Of a stretch of DNA of 64,000 bases, positions 43,478 to 52,326 are shown in pieces (position 1 is the stretch's first letter; each line of letters opens with the position of its first letter). A program made the translations under genes and the position numbers. The stretch is from a virus. The stretch is from the IMG/VR virus record IMGVR_UViG_3300031251_000015, positions 1-64,000 of that record. One strand, written 5' to 3'. The notes below the pieces were generated by a model. The model had not been told where the DNA came from and did not search any database. It was given only the letters and a program-made list of their open reading frames with translations.

Positions 43478-46400
43478 ATGACAGATCTTCTAAACAAAGA
43501 AGCTTTACAGTATTTAGTAAGTAAAAACATATCACCAGAAAGCGCATCCGAGGCACAATTATCCGATGCTAAAGCTTACAGTAACTGCTATAATTGGTAT
43601 ATTGAAACGCAAAAGGTTCTACCAAATACAGCAGATTTAGCATCAAGTATTTTTGTACAGAAATATGCCCTACACAATACGGTTGGTATTTGTTTAGAAC
43701 AGACTCCTGAAATGATGTGGGATAGGATTGCTAACGTACTTGCCGATGAAGAAATTGCTACTAATCTTGTTAATACAGATAGATCCTATTGGTTTAAGCA
43801 ATTCAGAGAGATTTTGACTAACTGGAAGTATAGTCCTCAAGGTTCTGGTCTTTATGCTCTTGGCAATCCTTATGTTAAAGCCAGCGCAAGTAATTGTTTT
43901 GTTGTTAATTCTCCAAGTGATAGTTTAGAATCTATTTTTGATACAGCTAAGGATATGGCTCGTATTTATGCTGCCCGTGGTGGTTGTGGAACTAATATAT
44001 CCAATCTTCGTCCATTTGGTGCTACTACTAATAATGCCGCCAAGTCTTCTACTGGTGCCGCAAGTTTTATGGACTTTTTTAGTCATGTAACTTCTACTAT
44101 TGGACAAGCTGGTAGACGTGGTGCTCTGATGCTTTGTATGGAAGTTCATCACCCTGATATTTTTAGATTTATTGAAATGAAACAAGATTTGGATAAACAA
44201 TGGTTCTTTGAAGAGCTTGCCGAATCTGGTGTAAACATTAATGATTGGAAATATTCAAGTATTGCCGACCGTCTTAAATCTACTTCTCATGCCAATGTAT
44301 CTGTTCTTATCGATAATCAGTTTATCAATGCCGTAGAAAATGATTTAGACTACGAACTTTACTACGAGTTTGAGAATAACCAGTATCCAAGGATTTCACA
44401 ATGGGTTAAGGCGCGAGATATTTGGGATAAACTAATTGAAGGTGCTACTAATTCAGCTGAGCCTGGAATCATTAACATGGAATTGATTAGGAAAGAAAGT
44501 CCAGCAGATTGTTATTCTGAACCAACTGACTATATTATTGGCGATAAGAAAGTTACTTACTCGTTTAAGACTACCGCCACTAACCCTTGTATTTCCGGCA
44601 ATAGTTATGTGTTAACTGATAGTGGATATAAACAAGTTAATACTCTATTAAATACTTCATGGAAAGCTACTATTAACGGTAATAATTATGATGCATCAGC
44701 TTTCTGGGAAACTGGATATAAACAAATCTATAATGTGACGCTAGCTAATGGAACAACAATAAAAGCCACATTAGACCACAAGCTTCAGTTAATTGATGAC
44801 TCCTGGGTAACAGTAGAAGATTCATTAAATAAAATATTAAAAAATAACGTAGTAGAAACATACAATGTTTTAGACATATCTTCTGATGATTTTAAAAGTG
44901 GTTGGCTAGTTGGTTCTATTGTTGGAGATGGCTATTACACAACTACTTCCGGTTCAGCTGTAATGTATTGGGGTAAATGTGCTAATGAACTAGCGGAATA
45001 TGCTAACACTTGTTTAAATAGAACTACAACGTTAACTAAAACAGAAAATAAAATAAAAATAAGAACCAATACAATTAATGACTTACTTTCTTCTATTATT
45101 GAAATAGACACAAAAGAAATTAAACCAGCTATATACAGTAAATCAAAGGAGTTTATCTCTGGCTTTTTAAGTGGATTATTCGATGCAGATGGTAGCGTTC
45201 AAGGAACTGCTCTAAAAGGATATAGCGTTAGGTTATCTCAATCTAAAATATCTCTTATTGAACATTGTCAACGATTACTTCATATGCTTGGTGTTTCAAG
45301 CAAGGTTTGTAAAAATAGACGGTTAGAAAATGAAAAATATTGGGCACAAGGAAATAAAATATATATAAGTAAAGCACAACATGAATTACTTATTTCAAGT
45401 TCTAATTTACTTTCCTTTAATTCGGCCATTCATTTTATAACTACTTATAAGTATAACAAACTTAATACAATTATTGAAAATACTAATTTCTATATGTCAA
45501 AACCAAAAACAAAGGTAATTAGTATTGTATTATCAGGCGTAGAACCTGTTTACGATTGCACTGTTGATACTGTTCATTGCTTTGATTTAAACGGTATTAT
45601 AGCACATAATTGTGGTGAACTTCCATTATCCCCTGGTGATAGTTGTTGCTTGGGAACTCATAATCTTCCAGCTTTCGTTATCAATCCATTTAAAGATAAC
45701 GCAAAGTTTGACTGGGCTGGATTTGAAAAAGTAGTTATGCTGTCAACTCGCGCTCAGGACAACATTAAAGGTATTGATATTGGTCTTGTCCCACTTGAAA
45801 TAAACAAAGTATCAGCTATCCTTGGTAGACGTATTGGTATGGGGTGTAATGGCCTCTCTGACTGTCTTGCTATGCTGGGAATACGATACGACTCTGACAA
45901 GGCTATTGAGGTTTCTGGACGTATCTATGAGCTACTACGCAATACAGTATATGCTTCATCGATTCAGTTGGCAGAAGAAAAAGGTGCCTTCCCAATTTAT
46001 AACGCTGAAAAGGAAAAAAATAACCCATTCCTGTTAAGACTACCAAAAGAACTACAAAATAAGCCACGCAGAAACATAGCTTGTTTGACAAATGCTCCTA
46101 ATGGCTCTATGTCTATTGAAATGAACGGTTCTTCGTCAGGTATTGAGCCTGTATTTGAAACTGACGAGTATATGCGTAATGTAAAGCGTTCTGGAACCAA
46201 TGATTTCGTTCAATTTAAGGTTCGTCATCAGGCTATTGAAGATTGTGTAAATGCTGGTGGAAATCCTAATATATTTGTTAAGGCAAATGATGTTAGTGGA
46301 GAAATGCGTATTAAACTTCAGGCCACTATTCAAAAATATATTGACCATGCTATTTCGGTAACTACAAATCTTCCACAAGGAACTACCCAAGAAGTAGTGG

Positions 46401-47068
46401 GTAGTCTATATCTAAAAGCGTTTAAAGCTGGTTGTAAGGGCTTTACCGTATACGTTGATGGTTGTAGAACTGGTGTATTAAATACTATAAAGACTGAACC
46501 AAAAGTACACAAGGTAACAGATAGACCTAAAACAACTGATGTAGATGTGTTTAAGACCAAATATAAAGATCGTTCATATATGATTTTAGTTGGAAAAATT
46601 AAAGGTGTACCATGTGAAATCTTTGGAGGAGAAGAGACTGGATTAAGTCTTCCCACCAAATATAAATCTGCTACTTTAACCAAGAAATCAAGAGGGCACT
46701 ACACTCTTAATATTCAATTATCAGAAGACCCAGAAGATATTTTAAAGGTTAATAATTTAGGAAATCTTTTTCCGGCAGGGGATGTAATAACTATCGCCAG
46801 AATGATTAGTTTATCTTTACGAAATGGTATCCCAATTTCCGAAATAGTAGAACAATTAGCTAAAAGTGGCTCTACACTATATGATGCCCCGACAGTATTT
46901 GCTAGAGTTCTTAAAAATTATATTCCAGATGAAGAGATTATTTCAAAAGAAAAGGCTAAAAATAAACCATGTCCAGAATGTGGTAGTGAGCTAAATTATA
47001 AGCGTGAAAGTGGTTGTTTAACTGAAATATGTAGTTCATGTAGTTATACTAATTCTAAATGTGGATAA
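43478..47068 (+). CDS. nrdJ: Class II (B12-dependent) ribonucleotide reductase with intein
   Basis: 1196 aa including a 341-aa intein; the mature enzyme is about 855 aa. Class II signs: NPYVKASASNCFVV (first redox Cys, residue 139), RIYAARGGCGTNISNLRP, NPCGELPL rebuilt across the splice site with the radical Cys at residue 712, the NLPQGTTQEVVGSLYLKAFK and GCKGFTVYVDG segment, and a C-terminal zinc ribbon CPECGSEL / CSSC typical of NrdJ. It makes deoxynucleotides from ribonucleotides using adenosylcobalamin, so it needs no oxygen or second subunit. Motif A drives it. Confidence 0.93.
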   Translation: MTDLLNKEALQYLVSKNISPESASEAQLSDAKAYSNCYNWYIETQKVLPNTADLASSIFVQKYALHNTVGICLEQTPEMMWDRIANVLADEEIATNLVNTDRSYWFKQFREILTNWKYSPQGSGLYALGNPYVKASASNCFVVNSPSDSLESIFDTAKDMARIYAARGGCGTNISNLRPFGATTNNAAKSSTGAASFMDFFSHVTSTIGQAGRRGALMLCMEVHHPDIFRFIEMKQDLDKQWFFEELAESGVNINDWKYSSIADRLKSTSHANVSVLIDNQFINAVENDLDYELYYEFENNQYPRISQWVKARDIWDKLIEGATNSAEPGIINMELIRKESPADCYSEPTDYIIGDKKVTYSFKTTATNPCISGNSYVLTDSGYKQVNTLLNTSWKATINGNNYDASAFWETGYKQIYNVTLANGTTIKATLDHKLQLIDDSWVTVEDSLNKILKNNVVETYNVLDISSDDFKSGWLVGSIVGDGYYTTTSGSAVMYWGKCANELAEYANTCLNRTTTLTKTENKIKIRTNTINDLLSSIIEIDTKEIKPAIYSKSKEFISGFLSGLFDADGSVQGTALKGYSVRLSQSKISLIEHCQRLLHMLGVSSKVCKNRRLENEKYWAQGNKIYISKAQHELLISSSNLLSFNSAIHFITTYKYNKLNTIIENTNFYMSKPKTKVISIVLSGVEPVYDCTVDTVHCFDLNGIIAHNCGELPLSPGDSCCLGTHNLPAFVINPFKDNAKFDWAGFEKVVMLSTRAQDNIKGIDIGLVPLEINKVSAILGRRIGMGCNGLSDCLAMLGIRYDSDKAIEVSGRIYELLRNTVYASSIQLAEEKGAFPIYNAEKEKNNPFLLRLPKELQNKPRRNIACLTNAPNGSMSIEMNGSSSGIEPVFETDEYMRNVKRSGTNDFVQFKVRHQAIEDCVNAGGNPNIFVKANDVSGEMRIKLQATIQKYIDHAISVTTNLPQGTTQEVVGSLYLKAFKAGCKGFTVYVDGCRTGVLNTIKTEPKVHKVTDRPKTTDVDVFKTKYKDRSYMILVGKIKGVPCEIFGGEETGLSLPTKYKSATLTKKSRGHYTLNIQLSEDPEDILKVNNLGNLFPAGDVITIARMISLSLRNGIPISEIVEQLAKSGSTLYDAPTVFARVLKNYIPDEEIISKEKAKNKPCPECGSELNYKRESGCLTEICSSCSYTNSKCG
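44588..45610 (+). mobile_element. Intein with LAGLIDADG homing endonuclease in RNR
   Basis: Residues 371-711 of the precursor. Block A begins CISGNSYVLTDSG with Cys1. Block B is ATLDHKLQL. Two LAGLIDADG-type helices are LVGSIVGDGYY and FLSGLFDADGS. The end is CFDLNGIIAHN followed by Cys+1. All residues needed for splicing (Cys1, block B His, terminal HN, Cys+1) are present, so it should be active. The insertion point lies between NP and the catalytic Cys of NPCGE. Confidence 0.95.
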
Positions 47069-47069
47069 T

Positions 47070-47138
47070 ATGGCTGTTTGTATAGATTTAGCAGGTAAAA
47101 GATTTAATAGATTATTAGTAATCGACAGCAATCATTAA
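47070..47138 (+). pseudogene. HNH homing endonuclease N-terminal remnant
   Basis: A 22-codon frame two bases after the RNR stop reads MAVCIDLAGKRFNRLLVIDS. DLxGxRFxRLxVI is the usual opening of phage HNH proteins with a Cys-bearing N-domain. Nothing recognisable of the remaining gene follows. It could be translated but would be functionless. Confidence 0.55.
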
Positions 47139-47168
47139 TAAAAATAACAATATAGGAGACATAATAAA

Positions 47169-47366
47169 ATGTCTGAAATTAAAGTAGGAGATATAGTAAA
47201 ATTAAAATCAGGTGGACCAAATATGACTGTAACAAGTAATGTTGGTGGTCTTTATCAATGCCAGCATTTTATATTTGATACTATATCTAATAATTGGTGT
47301 ATAGGTCAGCCAATTGAAGTAGCAGGAGAAGCATTAGTTATGCTAGAATGTCCTTGTAATGCTTAA
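47169..47366 (+). CDS. YodC-like DUF2158 protein
   Basis: 65 aa: IKVGDIVKLKSGGPNMTV is the hallmark of the DUF2158/YodC family, followed by CQHFIFDT and W, then ALVMLECP. These are small SH3-like proteins of unknown function widespread in bacteria and phages. ATG has GGAG upstream. Its stop abuts the stop of the convergent gene with no spare base. Confidence 0.8.
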   Translation: MSEIKVGDIVKLKSGGPNMTVTSNVGGLYQCQHFIFDTISNNWCIGQPIEVAGEALVMLECPCNA

Positions 47367-47654
47367 TTAATCTTCTTCTTCATTAGCAGAACCCGACTCT
47401 TCTTTGTCGGGTTCTTTTTGTTTGTCAGAGCCTTGTATTAGGTCTTCAAAATGATGTATTACTACTTCACAACCAGCATAAGCATCATCAAGTGGTTCCA
47501 TCTTTTCCATGTCGCTAATGCCAGTCTTTAATAACTCTATTTTCTCTTTTAGTTTCATAGCTTCTAACATTAAATCATTACATTTATCTTTAAACGATGA
47601 TTTAATATCAGTTGCCTTAATAAAATCCTGAGTTACTAAAGAATTGCGTTTCAT
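47367..47654 (-). CDS. Unknown protein, 95 aa
   Basis: Helical, with coiled-coil potential (CNDLMLEAMKLKEKIELLKT) and an acidic C-terminus. The last 10 or so codons also form, on the plus strand, the terminator of the RNR/YodC transcript. It is last in a minus-strand group of four genes starting at 49378. No family recognised. Confidence 0.65.
   Translation of the reverse strand: MKRNSLVTQDFIKATDIKSSFKDKCNDLMLEAMKLKEKIELLKTGISDMEKMEPLDDAYAGCEVVIHHFEDLIQGSDKQKEPDKEESGSANEEED
47388..47420 (+). terminator. Plus-strand terminator inside an opposing gene
   Basis: AGAACCCGAC / GTCGGGTTCT, ten perfect pairs with an 8-nt loop, followed by TTTTTG. It ends the plus-strand transcript 22 bases after the YodC stop, within the coding sequence of the convergent 95-aa gene. 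Confidence 0.88.
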
Positions 47655-47655
47655 A

Positions 47656-48165
47656 TTAAATCCTATTATCTATATCGTGTACAGAATGATTGGTTTTTTC
47701 AAGCGGAATATTTTTATTCTTAAAATGTGTTAGATATTTTTCAGTTTCTGGTGGTATATTTTCTAACCCATTATTTATTAAGTTGTGTCTACCCCAGTTA
47801 TACGCAGCAAGAGTTTCTCCCCAATTACCAAAATGCTTGTATAAATCACCAAGATTTTTGGCTGCTTCCTTGGCAGCTTCCATTGGATTAAATGGATTAC
47901 CAGCAAACTTAACACGAAGTTGAAATAAGCCTTTGGCACCCTTTGAGGATCTTGCTTTTGGATCTCCTTTTGACTCTATTTCTATAACATATTTTAAAAG
48001 ACCAGGATACAGACCATTGATATCTTCTAACTTATCTAAATGTAGTGCTTTATACCAATAGTCAGGAGATTGAACCTCCATATGTATCATAGCAGGAGGA
48101 TAAACTGGTGGAGCAGCTTGATGTTCATCTACTCTAATAAACTGATTGGTATTTAGTTTTTTCAT
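47656..48165 (-). CDS. SLT-type lytic transglycosylase
   Basis: 169 aa. LKYVIEIESKGDPKARSS carries the catalytic Glu, then KGAKGLFQLRVKFAG and TLAAYNWGRHNL complete the lysozyme-like SLT fold, which cuts the glycan backbone. The N-terminal 50 residues (starting MKKLNTNQFIRVDE) are a possible virion-targeting region. It is not next to the M15 endolysin, so it is more likely a virion-borne wall enzyme used at entry. One base separates it from the 95-aa gene downstream. Confidence 0.85.
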   Translation of the reverse strand: MKKLNTNQFIRVDEHQAAPPVYPPAMIHMEVQSPDYWYKALHLDKLEDINGLYPGLLKYVIEIESKGDPKARSSKGAKGLFQLRVKFAGNPFNPMEAAKEAAKNLGDLYKHFGNWGETLAAYNWGRHNLINNGLENIPPETEKYLTHFKNKNIPLEKTNHSVHDIDNRI

Positions 48166-48690
48166 TTATTTCTTTGATTGTCTAATAAATTCGTTTTGTT
48201 CTAATACCTTTGTTAATTTATAAGATCTACCACCGTCGTCCTCAGCTTTCCATATTCCAGGTTCTATATCAAATTTTGCCATACGTTTAGTTAAATATTC
48301 ATCTGGAACGGCTTTACCTGCGTCAATTCGTTCTTGTGTTTTATTTTGACGTATTACAGTTTCTATATCTCTTGGTAGTACTTTTAGTTCTACTTCATAA
48401 CCATATTCAATAGCTCTATTTATGTATTTACTCCTATCTCCCTTTTTAGCATTTTGATTGTCTACAAAAATAAGAGGAACATCAGCTAAAAGAGCTTCCG
48501 TAAATCTGGCAAAACACTCAGAATGAGCATGCCAAACATGAGTAGCGTCATACACATGTTTACCATCTGTTTCAAAAAAGTTATCCATAGAACATACAAC
48601 ATATGGAGAAGTAGCTGTTTTAGTATATTCTTTTATAAAATAACTTTTTCCAGAACCAGGAGGTCCAACTAAAATAATAACTTTACCCAT
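48166..48690 (-). CDS. P-loop nucleotide kinase-like protein (AAA_33)
   Basis: 174 aa. KVIILVGPPGSGKSYFIKEY is Walker A; VVCSMDNFFETDG and PLIFVDNQNAKKGDR are the matching substrate and Walker-B-like segments; RQNKTQERIDAGKAVPDEYL follows. This resembles polynucleotide-kinase-type and N4BP2L1-like ATPases. It probably phosphorylates a nucleic-acid end or small substrate, but that is unresolved. Its TAA lies just before the transglycosylase ATG with no gap. Confidence 0.8.
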   Translation of the reverse strand: MGKVIILVGPPGSGKSYFIKEYTKTATSPYVVCSMDNFFETDGKHVYDATHVWHAHSECFARFTEALLADVPLIFVDNQNAKKGDRSKYINRAIEYGYEVELKVLPRDIETVIRQNKTQERIDAGKAVPDEYLTKRMAKFDIEPGIWKAEDDGGRSYKLTKVLEQNEFIRQSKK

Positions 48691-48703
48691 TTAGTATTCC
48701 TCT

Positions 48704-49378
48704 TTACTGTAATTTACTTTTTAAGAAATCCATTAATTCTTTGTTATTTGTTGGATTTTTAGTTAACTGTTGTATTAGTTCAGCAATAACTTCTTGTTGT
48801 GATAAGCTAACTGAAGGTGTTCCAGTATCAGCAGGGCCACCAGGACCCGGTTCTTTATCACCCATAACAGCTTCTGGATTATCTAAATCATTAAATAAGT
48901 TATCACCATCTGGATCGCTAACATCTGGATTAGTTTCAAGATTTGGAGAGTATCGTTCAGTTTCATCACCAAGAGTTTCAGGGTCATCAAAATCGTATTC
49001 AACTGCTATATCCGCATCAGGGTCATACGAAAGAGGAACTTCTTCGTCATCAGTAATAAGATTAGGTTCTCCTGATAATCTGGCAAAAGAACCGCCAGTA
49101 TATTCATATGGTTCTTGTTCGCCTTTTGTATTTTCGGCTTCTTCATCAGCTAACATCTTTTCACGTTGAGCTTCTATAGCAGCTTGTGTCATATTATGAA
49201 TTGATTTAGCTGGTTCACCTTCCCTAAATGACCCAGTATCAGGATCTTCTGTACTGGAAGCAGCAGTATAGTCAGCCACGTTACCAAAATGACCTGCTTC
49301 GTATAAGGCACCAAACGGATCAGTAGTATCTTTATATGATACTTCGTTTGCCTGTTCAAAAAGATGACGCTTGTCCAT
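48704..49378 (-). CDS. Acidic protein, possible head protein, 224 aa
   Basis: Starts MDKRHLFEQANEVSYKDTT then DPFGALYEAGHF; LYE-A repeats the cleavage-like step seen in the 1747-aa protein. The rest is acidic and Pro/Gly-rich (YSPNLETNPDVSDPDGDN, GDKEPGPGGPADTGTP) with a final helix. Likely disordered; a core or internal head protein is plausible. GAGG precedes the ATG. First gene of the minus-strand group. Confidence 0.6.
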   Translation of the reverse strand: MDKRHLFEQANEVSYKDTTDPFGALYEAGHFGNVADYTAASSTEDPDTGSFREGEPAKSIHNMTQAAIEAQREKMLADEEAENTKGEQEPYEYTGGSFARLSGEPNLITDDEEVPLSYDPDADIAVEYDFDDPETLGDETERYSPNLETNPDVSDPDGDNLFNDLDNPEAVMGDKEPGPGGPADTGTPSVSLSQQEVIAELIQQLTKNPTNNKELMDFLKSKLQ

Positions 49379-49420
49379 TTAAAATATCCTCGTTAAAGTT
49401 AATTATTGTAAACCATAAAG

Positions 49421-49440
49421 GCTCATAATTTAATTGCTCA
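49421..49440 (-). promoter_or_regulatory. Motif B-like site for 224-aa gene
   Basis: Minus strand GAGCAATTAAATTATGAGCC, sharing AGCAATTAAATT with the sites at 39753 and 60604. The TATA box is weak. Confidence 0.35.
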
Positions 49441-49455
49441 ACCATATAGCAGTAA

Positions 49456-49470
49456 TGCCGATACTTAATA
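49456..49470 (+). promoter_or_regulatory. Motif A promoter-like site for gp47/gp46
   Basis: TGCCGATACTTAATA, 14 bases before the ATG at 49485, with GGAAAGGG between. Confidence 0.6.
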
Positions 49471-49484
49471 ATGGAAAGGGTTTT

Positions 49485-50525
49485 ATGACCAAAATAGTAT
49501 TGTCATCGGACTATCATCTAAAATTTGGAGCACAATTTGATCATACCCTTGAAAACGGGCTACCTTCTCGCTTAAACGAAATAATTGAAAGTGTAGATTG
49601 GGTAATAAACACTGGGAAAAAGCACAAAGCCACTGTTTTTATTGGTGGTGGTGATATTTTTGATAACAGTGAGCGTCTAAATACGAAAGAGGGTTTAGCA
49701 ATATCTGAAATGTTTAAACGAGTTAAATCTAATTATAAAAACAATTATTTTATAGTTGGAAATCACGATATTATATCAAGTAACCACAACATTCTAGATT
49801 TGTTTAATCCTCTCATTAATGTATTTTCTAAACCTACATATTTAGATGTTAATGGAGCAAGACTTTATTTTCTTCCATATTTACGTGAAAGTCTTGATGT
49901 ATACGCTGCTATCAAAGAGTTCCAAGATAAATATGATTGTCCTGGTAAGAAATATCTCATAGGGCACTTCTGGGATGCTCAAACTATTAGTGTTGATCCA
50001 GAGGCAATTGACTTATCAAAAGTAAATACAAACTTTTTTGACCGTATATTTTTAGGACATTATCATGTTCCTACTAGTGATTTAAATAGTAAAGTTGTAT
50101 ATATTGGAACACTTCTAAATAAACGATTTAACGAAAATGGTGGAAAAGGTTGTTGGATACTTGATACTGATACAAATAAAATAGAGTTTGTTGCTAATCC
50201 GCATTCCCCAGAGTTTATTCAGACTATTGACACAAGTGTATTAGCTAATTTAGAAACACTTAATAAGAATGCTTATTATAGAGTATTTACTAACCCAGAA
50301 AATGTGTTAGAGATTACTAAACTATTAAGTGTTACCAAGGGATTTGAGCTATTAACTAAACAGGAAACGGATAGTCAACAGCACATCAGTATTCTTAACA
50401 TTGAAAAGAAAAACAGTAGTTCATTAAAAGACTATATTCTCAACAATTGTGATTTGTTCCTACCAGAAGGAATTACAAAGGATGAGTTTAAAGAAGCTGG
50501 AACAACTTTCATGAGTAACCTATAA
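49485..50525 (+). CDS. Recombination nuclease subunit (T4 gp47 / SbcD-like)
   Basis: 346 aa from the ATG at 49485; the longer frame from 49434 would include the promoter. Metallophosphatase motifs: SSDYHLKFG (I), GGGDIFDNS (II), VGNHDII (III), LIGHFWDAQ and FLGHYHVP (IV/V). T4 gp47 is 339 aa. With gp46 it forms the Mre11-Rad50-type complex that resects DNA ends for recombination-dependent replication. gp46 starts two bases after its stop. Confidence 0.93.
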   Translation: MTKIVLSSDYHLKFGAQFDHTLENGLPSRLNEIIESVDWVINTGKKHKATVFIGGGDIFDNSERLNTKEGLAISEMFKRVKSNYKNNYFIVGNHDIISSNHNILDLFNPLINVFSKPTYLDVNGARLYFLPYLRESLDVYAAIKEFQDKYDCPGKKYLIGHFWDAQTISVDPEAIDLSKVNTNFFDRIFLGHYHVPTSDLNSKVVYIGTLLNKRFNENGGKGCWILDTDTNKIEFVANPHSPEFIQTIDTSVLANLETLNKNAYYRVFTNPENVLEITKLLSVTKGFELLTKQETDSQQHISILNIEKKNSSSLKDYILNNCDLFLPEGITKDEFKEAGTTFMSNL

Positions 50526-50526
50526 T

Positions 50527-52326
50527 ATGGGATATAAACTAAAATCTATTACAGTTGAGAACTTTGTAGTGTTCAAAGATAGGACTACTGTTGATTTCTC
50601 TTACAATCAACTTAACTTGATTGAGGGTATTTATCATAATAACCCCAGTCAAAGTAATGGCGCTGGCAAAAGTTTCATTATTGATGCCGTTTGTTTGGCG
50701 TTATTTGGCAAAGGAGTAAGAGCAAATTACCTATCAGACTATCTTCCGTTCTCTAATCCAACTGGTGGCATATACATCGGCCTTGAATTGATTGATGAAA
50801 ATAACACGAATGTAAAAATTGAACGTTGGAAGCGTCCTAACAGTGATACCAATAAAGCAAAACTATGGAAAAATGGGGTATGTATTTCACAAGACTCCAC
50901 TATAACTAAAATTGACGAGGCAATACAGTCTATTATAGGTATTAATCACACTAACTTCTTATCCTGTATTTTCTCTGTCATGCTTCCTGGGTTTCTTCGT
51001 TTACGACCGGCCCAGCGATTTGAGATTTTAGAACACGCTCTGGCTGTCAAACGAATAGAGTCCGTAATTAAAAAAATCAACGCGTCTATTAAGTCAAATG
51101 AGGACGCTATATCTGCTATTCATTCAGTTATCACAGAGAAAAATAACAAATATATTTCTGAAAAAACTAAAAAAGAAATATACTGTTCTAATATAGACTC
51201 CATTAAAGAAAATATAACAGAACATGAAGCTGAACTTGTAGACTATCAGGGTCAAGAGAAATCTATTTCAGATAAAATAAAAGAAACGCAGCAATTTTTG
51301 AAAGAATGTAATATACAGCTTGCTCCATTAGATATTGAATATAATGAACTTGTAGCTGAACGACGAGCAAAAGAAGTAAATAAAGATAATTTAAAGTTAA
51401 AAAAGACGGCAGTATTAAAGTCTTTTAAGAAGAATGGTCAAGGCAGTTTGGAATGCTCTGTTTGTAAATCTTCTTTAACCGAACATTCAAAAGAATCCGT
51501 AAAAGAACATTATGATGCTGAAATAGTAAAAATAGAAAATGAAATACTCGCATTATCCGCAATTATCATAGAAAAAAATAATAAAGTAAATAAAGTAACT
51601 AAAATTAAAGAGCAAACAGAAAAAGCTTATAATAAATTAGTAGCCTCGTTGTCTTTTGTTCAGACAAATATGATGGCATTAGAGAAAGCTTTGATAAATA
51701 ATCGAGCAAGTTTAGAGACAGCTTCCTCCTCCTTTAACGAAGCTTTATTAAACTCTTTAAATAAAGAACTTAAAGAATTACGAGATAGCCTTAAAAATAC
51801 TGAAAAACAGCTAACAATAAATATAGCTTGGAAACAAGTAATGTCAAAAAATGGGCTACGTTTAAGTTATATTAAAGAAGAAGTTTCTACTTTAAATGCT
51901 CTTGCCAGTCGTTATGCTACTGCTATTTGTGAAACTCCAACCCAAGTAAGATTTTTTATAAATGATGAAAAAGATAATCCATCGCTAGACTTCACAGTAA
52001 ATGGGCAAAACTCTGGTATGGCATCTACAGGTGAGCGTGGGAGACTTGAAATAGCAATGACTTTATCCCTACTATCACTACTTAAAACAGCAGGATTATC
52101 TTTGGACTTTCTTATTCTTGATGAGGCTCTGGATGGTCTTTCACAAGCAAGCAAACAAGCTGTATTAAATGTGATAGACTCTCTTTCGTTGGATTATCAG
52201 GTTCTCATGATATCACATGACGATTTAATAAAAAACAGACCAGGGTATGTAATCCAAGTCATGAAAGATGCCTCAACCGAAAGATCCACTATATCGACGT
52301 ATACTCGGAAATCTCAACCAGAGTAG
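50527..52326 (+). CDS. Recombination ATPase subunit (T4 gp46 / Rad50-like)
   Basis: 599 aa, T4 gp46 being 560 aa. Walker A is SNGAGKSFIIDA (about residues 43-54). Long coiled coils flank a zinc hook CSVCK (Cys 313 and 316). The signature is STGERGRLEIAMTLSLL, Walker B FLILDEALDGLS. It partners gp47. Stop is TAG, and the 3' end overlaps the convergent RusA gene by 38 bases. Confidence 0.94.
   Translation: MGYKLKSITVENFVVFKDRTTVDFSYNQLNLIEGIYHNNPSQSNGAGKSFIIDAVCLALFGKGVRANYLSDYLPFSNPTGGIYIGLELIDENNTNVKIERWKRPNSDTNKAKLWKNGVCISQDSTITKIDEAIQSIIGINHTNFLSCIFSVMLPGFLRLRPAQRFEILEHALAVKRIESVIKKINASIKSNEDAISAIHSVITEKNNKYISEKTKKEIYCSNIDSIKENITEHEAELVDYQGQEKSISDKIKETQQFLKECNIQLAPLDIEYNELVAERRAKEVNKDNLKLKKTAVLKSFKKNGQGSLECSVCKSSLTEHSKESVKEHYDAEIVKIENEILALSAIIIEKNNKVNKVTKIKEQTEKAYNKLVASLSFVQTNMMALEKALINNRASLETASSSFNEALLNSLNKELKELRDSLKNTEKQLTINIAWKQVMSKNGLRLSYIKEEVSTLNALASRYATAICETPTQVRFFINDEKDNPSLDFTVNGQNSGMASTGERGRLEIAMTLSLLSLLKTAGLSLDFLILDEALDGLSQASKQAVLNVIDSLSLDYQVLMISHDDLIKNRPGYVIQVMKDASTERSTISTYTRKSQPE

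Noticed and set aside
46330-46683. 117-codon minus-strand frame
   Set aside because: Antisense to the RNR coding sequence.
48741-49169. 142-codon plus-strand frame
   Set aside because: Antisense to the acidic 224-aa gene; Ser/Gly-rich shadow.
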